Source: Streptococcus mitis (GTDB taxonomy: Bacteria > Bacillota > Bacilli > Lactobacillales > Streptococcaceae). From it: a stretch of DNA of 64,000 nucleotides. The stretch spans positions 1 through 64,000 of the forward strand of contig NZ_CAMIAF010000013.1 in the NCBI RefSeq assembly GCF_946190375.1, written 5' to 3'. A program made the position numbers and the translations under genes. Shown here piece after piece: positions 55,980 through 64,000 of this stretch. Each line of letters starts with the position of its first letter. Within the stretch, counting starts at the first letter, position 1. Below the pieces are notes generated by a model. That model ran no database searches. It was given only the letters and a program-made list of their open reading frames with translations, and was not told the DNA's origin.

Positions 55980-56058
55980 CACAAAAGTCACCCATGTGAG
56001 TTCTTTCCAGAAGCTGAAGTTAATCCTTCAACCTGGAAAACCCACAGAGGTGACTTTT
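55980..56058. terminator. Long bidirectional terminator of the ECF operon
   Basis: AAAAGTCACC and GGTGACTTTT form the outer stem, continued inward by TGTG/ACA and TTTCCAG/CTGGAAA with small bulges. T runs lie at both ends. It follows the last ECF gene on the minus strand after two bases. Confidence 0.75.
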
Positions 56059-56059
56059 T

Positions 56060-56860
56060 CTATACATCTCGATTTTTCTGGCAATAATCATTAACCGATA
56101 AATATGTCTGTGAATCGCCCAGCGACTCCGCTATGTCCATAATCCGCGGTGGTAGTAATCCCACTCGCTGGACAAGTTCGTGATTGCTGAACAATTCCCG
56201 TGGACTGCCGGCGAAGCCAAACTTCCCGTGTTCCATAACATACACCGACTCAAACTCGGCGGCGACCCAATCCATGTCATGGGTGATGGTCACAACTTGG
56301 TGGCCCGAATCAGCCAACTGATGGAAAATTGCGGTCAACTTGCGCCGGCTTTCCCAATCAAGCGACATCATCGGCTCATCAAATAAATAAATCGCCGGAT
56401 CCACTGCCAAAACTGTGGCAACGCTCAACAGCTTGCGTTCCGACAATGACAGGTCATATGGACTTTCAGCTATTTTATCATCCAAGCCAACTCTTTTTAG
56501 AGCCGCTAAAGCCCGCCTCGTAATCGTGTCGTGGTCATCCATGACCTGCGCGACATTCCACTCCACCTCTCGTTGAACGGTCGGGTTGAAAAGCTGATCG
56601 TCAGGATTCTGAAAAGTAATCCCAACCTTCAGTAACTTTTCGACTGGTTTAAGATCATTAAAATTTTCTCCATCGATCTTAATCACACCGGTTTGTGGTG
56701 TCAGCAAGCCCGTCAACAATTTGAAGAGCGTTGATTTGCCGGCACCATTTTGGCCGACAATCGCAACCATCGGATCTGCGAAGTGTTTGTCTTCAACATC
56801 CAAGCTAAAGGACCGTTCCGGATAAGTGAACGTCAGGTGGCTCAGTTCAATTGTGGACAT
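56060..56860 (-). CDS. ECF transporter ATPase, second subunit
   Basis: A 266-residue EcfA-type ATPase. Walker A GQNGAGKST is at about 37-45 and Walker B IYLFDEPMMSLD has the catalytic Glu. The signature, however, is SLSERKLLS instead of LSGGQ. GGAGG precedes the ATG, which overlaps the upstream ATPase gene by 14 bases. With its partner (normal signature, Asp in place of catalytic Glu) it makes an asymmetric pair with one good site. Base composition is visibly GC-richer than in the neighbouring streptococcal genes. Confidence 0.85.
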   Translation of the reverse strand: MSTIELSHLTFTYPERSFSLDVEDKHFADPMVAIVGQNGAGKSTLFKLLTGLLTPQTGVIKIDGENFNDLKPVEKLLKVGITFQNPDDQLFNPTVQREVEWNVAQVMDDHDTITRRALAALKRVGLDDKIAESPYDLSLSERKLLSVATVLAVDPAIYLFDEPMMSLDWESRRKLTAIFHQLADSGHQVVTITHDMDWVAAEFESVYVMEHGKFGFAGSPRELFSNHELVQRVGLLPPRIMDIAESLGDSQTYLSVNDYCQKNRDV

Positions 56861-57683
56861 AACGAACCTCCTTCAGATCAGCGTAATTCACCGGATACCG
56901 GCCATCAGCCAAGTGCCAATCCATTTTTTGAGCAAGTTGCTGGATTGTCGGGGCTGGAATCTGCCAGTCAGCTGCCAAATGATTAAACACCTCACCCGGC
57001 CTGCCCTGGGCTACCATTTGACCCTCGTGCAGCACCCACACAACGTCGGCGACTTCGCACAAATCGTCAATTTCACTGGTGACAATGAAGACAGTCGTCT
57101 CTTTGACTTGGGCCAGCCATTGGAAAAATTGCCGGCGGCCAAGGGGATCCATCTCACTGGTTGGATCATCCATAATCAAAACAGCCGGATTAGCCACAAT
57201 CGCCGTGGCAATTGCCAACCGCTGGATCTGACCACCGGAAAGGCTCTCGGGACGCAAATTCAGCTGTTCAATCAGCCCCATTTGCGTGGCAACTTCTTCA
57301 ACCCGTTTTTGAATCAGTCCTTCAGCCATTCCCTGATTAATCAAGTCAAAGGCGATTTCATCGGCAACCGTGTCTGCCAACCCGCTTAGTTGGCCAGCTG
57401 GATTTTGCAGTACAACTCCATTCATGGCATTATAAACGGGCCAATTGTCGGACACTCGCTGGCCAAACATGTGCCAATCGCCCTCAATCTCAGCAGACAC
57501 AATTTTGGGAATGACCCCTGCCAGCACACGGCACAAAGTCGATTTGCCGGAGTGGCTATTCCCGATAATCCCAACCACCTGGCCGGTATGAACCTCCGCG
57601 TTAATCTGACGCAGTTGTGGTTGCTCAGTACCCGGATAACGGGTGGTCAAATTTTCAATTACAATCCGTTTATCTTCGTCCAT
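56847..57683 (-). CDS. ECF transporter ATPase, first subunit
   Basis: A 278-residue EcfA-type ATPase. Walker A GNSHSGKST is near 40, the signature LSGGQIQRLA near 137 is normal, and Walker B AVLIMDDPTSEMD carries Asp where the catalytic Glu is usual. I choose the ATG at 57683, preceded by GGGTGG, over a GTG three codons earlier. It overlaps the EcfT gene by some 25 bases. GC-rich and foreign in codon choice (GGC, GCC and CGG are frequent). Confidence 0.83.
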   Translation of the reverse strand: MDEDKRIVIENLTTRYPGTEQPQLRQINAEVHTGQVVGIIGNSHSGKSTLCRVLAGVIPKIVSAEIEGDWHMFGQRVSDNWPVYNAMNGVVLQNPAGQLSGLADTVADEIAFDLINQGMAEGLIQKRVEEVATQMGLIEQLNLRPESLSGGQIQRLAIATAIVANPAVLIMDDPTSEMDPLGRRQFFQWLAQVKETTVFIVTSEIDDLCEVADVVWVLHEGQMVAQGRPGEVFNHLAADWQIPAPTIQQLAQKMDWHLADGRYPVNYADLKEVRYVHN

Positions 57684-58453
57684 ATCTTCCACCCAATCAA
57701 TAAAATTGCCAATCCAGTCAGACCAATGTGCAGCGTCCGCGACAGGCGATACACGCGCTGGGAGGTTCTGACAGTCCGGTTGAGATTATCAAAACCTCTC
57801 AGTTGGAGAGAAATCGACCGCGTCATCGATTGATCCAAGGTCTTAATCACCAATGGAATTAGAACCGGCAGGACTGACTTTAATTTCTGAATCAACGTTT
57901 TTTGCGGATTGGTTCCGCGAACTTTTTGTGCCTGCTGGATTTTCTGCATATTGCGCATCATTTCCGGCAAAATATAACACACCGACATCAGAACGTAGAC
58001 GGTTTTATAAGACAATCCGGACAGTTCCAAATAGGCCGCGTTTTCTGAAATACTCGTGGTCACCATAAAAAAGCCACTGGTCAAAATAATCACCAATACT
58101 CGACAACCCAGAGTGGTAGCGTAAATCAGGCCTTCTTTGTAGAACGACACCCCAAGCACAGAAAACAGCACAGTTTGATTCCGACTGTAAAATAACCCTT
58201 GGATGATCAGCATGGTGCAAATCAGAAACAGGCTGAATCCCAGCGCCTTAAAGGTGGTAGAACTCAATTTGGAAAATAACAATAGCAGTGTTGCGACAAG
58301 AATTAATCCGGCCTGAAGCAATAAATTCATACTGGCAAAGCTCAACAACGTCATGTCCAAGATGAACAAGAGCTTAGTAATCGGATCGATCACCTGGTAC
58401 CACTTGAGCTTGACCCGTGGCGCTCCAGAAATCAATGTTTTATCAGTCATCAT
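57659..58453 (-). CDS. ECF transporter transmembrane subunit (EcfT)
   Basis: A 264-residue membrane protein with four to six helices and the two coupling-helix motifs of EcfT: QKVRGTNPQ and LQLRGFDN (x-Arg-Gly), about 20 residues apart in the cytoplasmic C-terminal half. It links the substrate-binding S protein to the two ATPases. Its ATG overlaps the S gene stop (AATGATGA), so translation is coupled. Confidence 0.83.
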   Translation of the reverse strand: MMTDKTLISGAPRVKLKWYQVIDPITKLLFILDMTLLSFASMNLLLQAGLILVATLLLLFSKLSSTTFKALGFSLFLICTMLIIQGLFYSRNQTVLFSVLGVSFYKEGLIYATTLGCRVLVIILTSGFFMVTTSISENAAYLELSGLSYKTVYVLMSVCYILPEMMRNMQKIQQAQKVRGTNPQKTLIQKLKSVLPVLIPLVIKTLDQSMTRSISLQLRGFDNLNRTVRTSQRVYRLSRTLHIGLTGLAILLIGWKIWTKINGL

Positions 58454-59052
58454 TTATCATCGCTAAAGAAGTGCACCATCCGCTTCGGCAGCTGACGATA
58501 GATGAAGAATGCCAGGTAGGCCACACAGACTTTATCCAAAATATCCAAGACAAACTCATCGGTAAATGAGGCCAGCCACACTGGTGCATGATTGGCGACC
58601 ATTACCGCAAACAATGAGTCACCCCAAGCGATACCGGTCTGACCACCCCAAAAGATGACGTTGAGTGGCGTTGAAATGACAGCTGAAACGATGGCAATAA
58701 TAATAGCAGAAACAAATACTCGTCGCGCTGACGAGAACCACCCATTGGCGTGCAAAACTCCGACAGCAATCCCAATTCCGATGCTGGTAATCGCATACAC
58801 GGTTGAAATTGGCGATAAGGTCAGCCCATAGATCACGTTGTTGATGAAACCACTAATGGCACCGGCAATCGGCCCAGCCAACATGCTGGTAAGAAAGGTT
58901 CCCAAAGACCCCAGCCAAACGGGCAACTTTAACCCCTCCGCCAAGGCTTTGGCAACATAGTTAATCCCCACGGCAGCGGGAATCAAAGTCATGGTGGCAG
59001 CACTTAACTTAAATTTCCACATACTGGTACGATGAATCGGTTCTGTTTTCAT
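58450..59052 (-). CDS. ECF transporter substrate-binding membrane protein (S component)
   Basis: A 200-residue hydrophobic protein with six helices and the N-terminal pattern VGINYVAKALAEGLKLPVWL with GSLGTFLTSMLAGPIAGAIS, typical of ECF S components. It binds a vitamin-like or other small molecule. A dedicated T-A-A module follows in the same operon, as in the Qrt-type (queuosine precursor) and similar group I systems, but the ligand cannot be named from sequence. AAAAGGAG precedes the ATG. It is the first gene of the four. Confidence 0.75.
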   Translation of the reverse strand: MKTEPIHRTSMWKFKLSAATMTLIPAAVGINYVAKALAEGLKLPVWLGSLGTFLTSMLAGPIAGAISGFINNVIYGLTLSPISTVYAITSIGIGIAVGVLHANGWFSSARRVFVSAIIIAIVSAVISTPLNVIFWGGQTGIAWGDSLFAVMVANHAPVWLASFTDEFVLDILDKVCVAYLAFFIYRQLPKRMVHFFSDDK

Positions 59053-59240
59053 AATCTTCTCCTTTTGTTTTTAAAGAGCCGTGTCTGGATAGACTTTCGG
59101 ACGCAACGCTCTATTATATATCTACTGAACTGTCTATACACAAGATTTCCATCCTTAGTCAACATGAGCTGGAAATCTTTATTTGTTAAGTAGTTCACAA
59201 CACATTATACACCTATTTTGTGAATAGTCAAGTGTATTTA
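59053..59240 (-). promoter_or_regulatory. Promoter and structured leader of the ECF operon
   Basis: On the minus strand TTGACT (59226-59231) and TATAAT (59204-59209) are 16 bases apart. The inverted repeat TTCACAA...TTGTGAA (59194-59224) brackets the -10, a likely repressor site. The leader then has a perfect nine-pair hairpin AGATTTCCA/TGGAAATCT (59143-59178) and a second long-loop stem AGAGC/GCTCT (59075-59112) just before the ribosome binding site. I cannot match it to a known riboswitch class. Confidence 0.6.
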
Positions 59241-59307
59241 CAGTAAAATTTTAGAAAATCCTAAAAATTTCCTCTTATTTTCCATTTTGAAAGACATTCA
59301 GTAACTC

Positions 59308-59345
59308 TAATATCAAAAAAGCCCAGACGACATTGTCTGAGCATT
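59308..59345 (-). terminator. Terminator of the proV-proWX operon
   Basis: On the minus strand GCTCAGAC AATGTC GTCTGGGC is followed by T6. It lies about 45 bases after the proWX stop and marks the right-hand limit of the inserted ECF region. Confidence 0.8.
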
Positions 59346-59389
59346 CTTTTCTGTAGTCGTTTAAGCAAGTTGAGTTTGACATTTTCAAA

Positions 59390-61631
<2,242 letters not shown>

Positions 61632-61645
61632 TCTGTATCCTCAAT

Positions 61646-61849
61646 TTAAAACTTCCCTCGATTGGTCAAGTCTTCTACCTTAGGCATGACTTCCTTATTG
61701 TCCCAATGTTCCACAATTTTCCCGTTTTCTAGACGGAAGATATCGTACTGGGCATAGTCAACTCCATCAATCTGAGTCTGACCATAGCTAACCACATAGT
61801 TTCCTTGTCCTAAGAGTTGGAAAACAAAGTCAAAAGCGGCCTTTACTTA
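61646..61849 (-). pseudogene. C-terminal fragment of a SnoaL-like protein
   Basis: The frame on the minus strand reads KAAFDFVFQLLGQGNYVVSY, then DGVDYAQYDIFRLENGKIVE, HWDNKEVMPK and a stop at 61646. This is the second half of a SnoaL-like (NTF2-fold) protein. A stop codon lies directly upstream of KAAF and no start is available, so the N-terminal half is lost. It sits between proV and the MarR gene. Confidence 0.65.
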
Positions 61850-61871
61850 TAAACAGCTAATTTACTCTATT

Positions 61872-62315
61872 TTAATCCTCATTTTCCTCCTCTTTCAGAT
61901 TAGCCAAAATTCTTTCTTGAAAGGCTTCAAACTGACGAATTTCTTCCTCTGAAAATCCTTTGTAAAAGATCGTATCCAATTTCTGACTGACACGATGCCC
62001 CACTTCTTTCTGAGACTGCCCCAACTCTGTTAAAACCAAATACTTCTTACGCTTATCTTCTCCACATGGACTAATAGTTACAAGATTTTGTTCCTCTAGT
62101 TTTTTAATCATCGTCGTCAGAGTATTATTAGCAAGTCCAGTCGCAAGCGCAATATCTGTCGCAGTTGCGCAGCCAGTTTCACTATTCCATAAAACCGCTA
62201 AAATCTTCCCCTGTTCACTCCGATAAAGAGCTTCAGGATCTTGGCTCAGTAACTTTTGAAAAATCCGCCCATTCAACAAACGAATATGATGGGCTACCAA
62301 ATGACTATCTTTCAT
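61872..62315 (-). CDS. MarR family transcriptional regulator
   Basis: A 147-residue MarR protein: winged helix-turn-helix with ATDIALATGLANNTLTTMIKKL (recognition helix near 55-75) and the wing CGEDKRKKYLVLT. A Cys in the first third (TGCATATD) and another in the wing (SPCGED) are visible. GGAGGTG precedes the ATG. The promoter carries a perfect palindrome TTTCGATATCGAAA and a related one, so it is probably autoregulated and may control the SnoaL relic or the proV operon. Ligand unknown. Confidence 0.83.
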   Translation of the reverse strand: MKDSHLVAHHIRLLNGRIFQKLLSQDPEALYRSEQGKILAVLWNSETGCATATDIALATGLANNTLTTMIKKLEEQNLVTISPCGEDKRKKYLVLTELGQSQKEVGHRVSQKLDTIFYKGFSEEEIRQFEAFQERILANLKEEENED

Positions 62316-62330
62316 AACACCTCCAATTTA

Positions 62331-62402
62331 TTTCGATATCGAAACGAATAAAATAATTGTAACACTCATTATTCCAACTGTCAACTATTTCGATTTAGAA
62401 AT
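62331..62402 (-). promoter_or_regulatory. Twin palindromes upstream of the MarR gene
   Basis: TTTCGATATCGAAA (62331-62344) is a perfect 14-bp palindrome 15 bases before the start codon. ATTTCGATTTAGAAAT (62387-62402) is a related imperfect copy. The space between them can hold a promoter, which fits a repressor that blocks its own gene. Confidence 0.65.
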
Positions 62403-62459
62403 AATTTTTCCCAGTAAAAAATCTCCTACCCAAGGTAGAAGATTTCAATCTTATAAAAC

Positions 62460-63653
62460 TTAATCCGTCATGTCCGATACCAACGTTCGATGCTCCAATG
62501 GAATACTGCACATAACTAATAAGAAAATGAAACCTGACTGGATCCAGAAGAGAGCCAAGTCAAAGATTCCATGCACAGCAACCACTGTAAGGAAAGACAG
62601 ATAAAGACCGATAATCGGACGTTTCCCCGACTCCTGACTCATATCCATCATCAAGCGGACAGGAGCAACAGAAGACAAAACTAATAAAATAGTCCCTACA
62701 ATTCCGTAACTCAGAATCGTATCAATATAAAGGCTGTGAGCATGTTCATGATAAGGAGCATTTATCCGAGGATACGAGTGCATGTAGGTCAATGGCCCTT
62801 CACCCCAGAAAGGATTTTGCTTAAATAAGGCCATCCCAGCATCCCAGATAGAAATGCGTTCTTCCATAGAAGAATCTAAAGTCCCCATCCGAACTCCTAA
62901 ATCACTGGAAAAGAGGAAGCTCAAGCCAATCGCAAAGACCCCAATACTAAGCCAAAAGGCCTTCCAGTTTTTAATGGTCGTAAAGAGATAAATAATGGCT
63001 CCAGCGATAATAGCAGGAAAGGCAGTTCGATTTTGCGTAAAGTTCAAACCAAAGAGATTAACAAAGCCTGCAATCACACAGAATACTTTCAACCAATTCA
63101 ACTTGGTCGTTGTAAACAGATAGAAGGCAATCATGATACAGAAACAACAAATAATTCCATAATAATTAGGGTTAAAGAAGGTCACTTCTGCACGATTCTG
63201 ATGCCAAACCTGCATATTGGGTGAAAGAAAAGCATAGTTAAATTTCTTCACAATTTGGAAATGTTCTAAACTCGCAAAAGCAGCTGACAAGACGCTACCA
63301 AACAAGACGAGCTGCAAAATCAATCGAAAGAATTTATGTGATAAAATCGACTGATAGTGCAAAAAGAAAACAGTAAATAGAAAAATTCCTACTGAAGCCA
63401 CAACTCCCATCCAATTTTGTGCAAAAACGGATATAACAGTACTATAGCCAAGAAAAAGAAGCAGTATCGGATGCTCCCCCATTTTCTGAAGAATACTTTT
63501 CATGTCTCCTGTGAAAATTAAACTGATAATATATAAACAGAATACAACTACAAAAAGATAAAAGGGTAAAAAGATACTCAGGATAATCCCCAATAAAATC
63601 AGCTCTTTACTAGACAACCCTTTCAGCTTTTCAATAAAGCCTATTGATTTCAA
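62460..63653 (-). CDS. tacL: O-antigen ligase/Wzy-like membrane protein, probable lipoteichoic acid ligase
   Basis: A 397-residue polytopic protein with about 11-12 helices and the large extracellular loop of the Wzy/WaaL superfamily, whose family motif region here is WEGEGPLTYMHSYPRINAPYHEHAHSLYID without the first residue (the GEGPLTY and YHEHAHS parts are diagnostic). In pneumococcus the Wzy-like gene beside the raffinose/gtfA locus is tacL (rafX), which joins teichoic chains to glycolipid to form lipoteichoic acid. The neighbouring gtfA-like gene supports this name. Start near 63653. Confidence 0.6.
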   Translation of the reverse strand: MKSIGFIEKLKGLSSKELILLGIILSIFLPFYLFVVVFCLYIISLIFTGDMKSILQKMGEHPILLLFLGYSTVISVFAQNWMGVVASVGIFLFTVFFLHYQSILSHKFFRLILQLVLFGSVLSAAFASLEHFQIVKKFNYAFLSPNMQVWHQNRAEVTFFNPNYYGIICCFCIMIAFYLFTTTKLNWLKVFCVIAGFVNLFGLNFTQNRTAFPAIIAGAIIYLFTTIKNWKAFWLSIGVFAIGLSFLFSSDLGVRMGTLDSSMEERISIWDAGMALFKQNPFWGEGPLTYMHSYPRINAPYHEHAHSLYIDTILSYGIVGTILLVLSSVAPVRLMMDMSQESGKRPIIGLYLSFLTVVAVHGIFDLALFWIQSGFIFLLVMCSIPLEHRTLVSDMTD

Positions 63654-63739
63654 AATGAATCCTTTCTCTCCAAATCAGTTGATTCAGATAATAGTAAGCT
63701 ATTCTATATTGTACCACTTTTTTAGCAATTTGAAAACAA

Positions 63740-63753
63740 AGGAAACGTTTTCT
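63740..63753. promoter_or_regulatory. Catabolite-responsive element (cre)
   Basis: AGGAAACGTTTTCT fits the palindromic CcpA-binding consensus (WGWAAACGTTTWCW type). It lies between tacL and the sugar enzyme gene, 87 bases upstream of the tacL start. Confidence 0.6.
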
Positions 63754-63790
63754 AAAATAAAAACCCTATTTTATCAACCATATCAAGGCT

Positions 63791-64000
63791 TCAAAATGTT
63801 ACTTCAATTCCGTTCTCAATTACCCGATAAGTCTGATTTTGCAAATCAATTTCTGCTACTGCTGTTACGGACTTATCTTTATTTTGACGTTTGATTACAA
63901 TGCTGTGGGCTGTTGGTGTTTCAACGTCAATAGTTCCTTCTAAATCAAAAGCTACTGATCGATTACGGAAAGAAAATAGATTGAGAAGGGTCTTCACTAC
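63791..64000 (-). CDS. gtfA: C-terminal end of a glycoside hydrolase-like enzyme, probable sucrose phosphorylase
   Basis: The frame runs off the right edge of the window. The visible 69 residues, ending VAEIDLQNQTYRVIENGIEV then TF, with LLNLFSFRNRSVAFDLEGTI before, resemble the C-terminal beta domain of the GH13 sucrose phosphorylases (GtfA). That enzyme splits sucrose into glucose-1-phosphate and fructose. The call leans on the expected neighbour of tacL and on pattern only. A related alpha-glucosidase is the alternative. Confidence 0.5.
   Translation of the reverse strand, partial: VVKTLLNLFSFRNRSVAFDLEGTIDVETPTAHSIVIKRQNKDKSVTAVAEIDLQNQTYRVIENGIEVTF

Noticed and set aside
56826-57833. 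Two long plus-strand frames (187 and 147 codons) over the ECF ATPase genes
   Set aside because: The GC-rich foreign DNA has few stop codons, so antisense frames stay open by chance. The minus-strand genes have complete ATPase motifs.
59053-59240. Calling the ECF leader a preQ1, TPP, FMN or cobalamin riboswitch
   Set aside because: None of the conserved aptamer cores of these classes is visible. A Rex-type operator was also considered, but the TTCACAA/TTGTGAA arms face the wrong way.
61646-61849. Reading the SnoaL-like frame as a small intact gene
   Set aside because: It has a stop directly upstream, no start codon or ribosome binding site, and only the second half of the fold.

Overview
The window looks like a chromosomal segment of a Streptococcus of the mitis group (S. 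pneumoniae, S. mitis and close relatives). The evidence is low-GC sequence with AGGAGG ribosome binding sites, two BOX repeats, a consensus ComX box in front of a type IV prepilin peptidase gene, and a gene order that matches what I remember of the pneumococcal stretch running from thioredoxin/aquaporin/pepF through the trp operon, the teichoic-acid sugar genes, xpt-pbuX, gal and czcD-sczA to the choline/betaine transporter. No database could be searched, so family names rest on motifs, length and context.

Left part (1-15 kb): an ABC exporter, lrgAB, a MarR-DUF4649-thioredoxin group with twin palindromic operators, a preQ1-I riboswitch driving queCDEF, a BOX element, an aquaporin, pepF, two ribosome-modifying methyltransferases, a Nudix hydrolase, rarA, and the 6S RNA followed by tRNA-Lys(CTT). 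From 15.2 to 20.1 kb, the 3' end of that tRNA occurs again as a 35-bp exact copy beside a broken tyrosine integrase, and a second, divergent tRNA-Lys copy lies between them. This is a worn integration hot spot. It carries DUF308 and AI-2E membrane proteins and a membrane-anchored papain-like protein.

Middle (20-44 kb): an aldo/keto reductase, an LtrA protein, the competence-type pilD, and trpEGDCFBA behind a tryptophan T-box. Directly upstream lies a second, separate trpB with its own promoter and T-box. Then come two genes for the AATGal precursor of teichoic acid, a heterodimeric ABC exporter, and a DUF421/DUF3290 pair. An SdpI/SdpR/CPBP immunity-like cassette follows, bounded by 33-bp direct repeats, then exoA, a VOC protein, and the purine-riboswitch-controlled xpt-pbuX.

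Right part (44.5-64 kb): at the site where pneumococci carry DpnI or DpnII there is a four-gene GATC-type restriction-modification cassette with two methylases (one leaderless, one behind a near-consensus ComX box) and two unrelated nuclease genes. Next come a thioesterase, galTK/galR and czcD/sczA. A composite island follows: a decayed pnuC, an ISS1-like transposase fused in frame to the end of a plasmid Rep protein, a broken DUF536 gene, an hsdS stub, and a GC-rich four-gene ECF transporter operon of probable lactobacillus origin. The window closes with proV-proWX, a SnoaL fragment, a MarR regulator, a tacL-like ligase and the 3' end of a gtfA-like gene.

The most interesting items are the dual-nuclease GATC cassette with its competence wiring, the plasmid/IS6/ECF island, the tandem tryptophan T-boxes with a duplicate trpB, and the tRNA-Lys hot spot.
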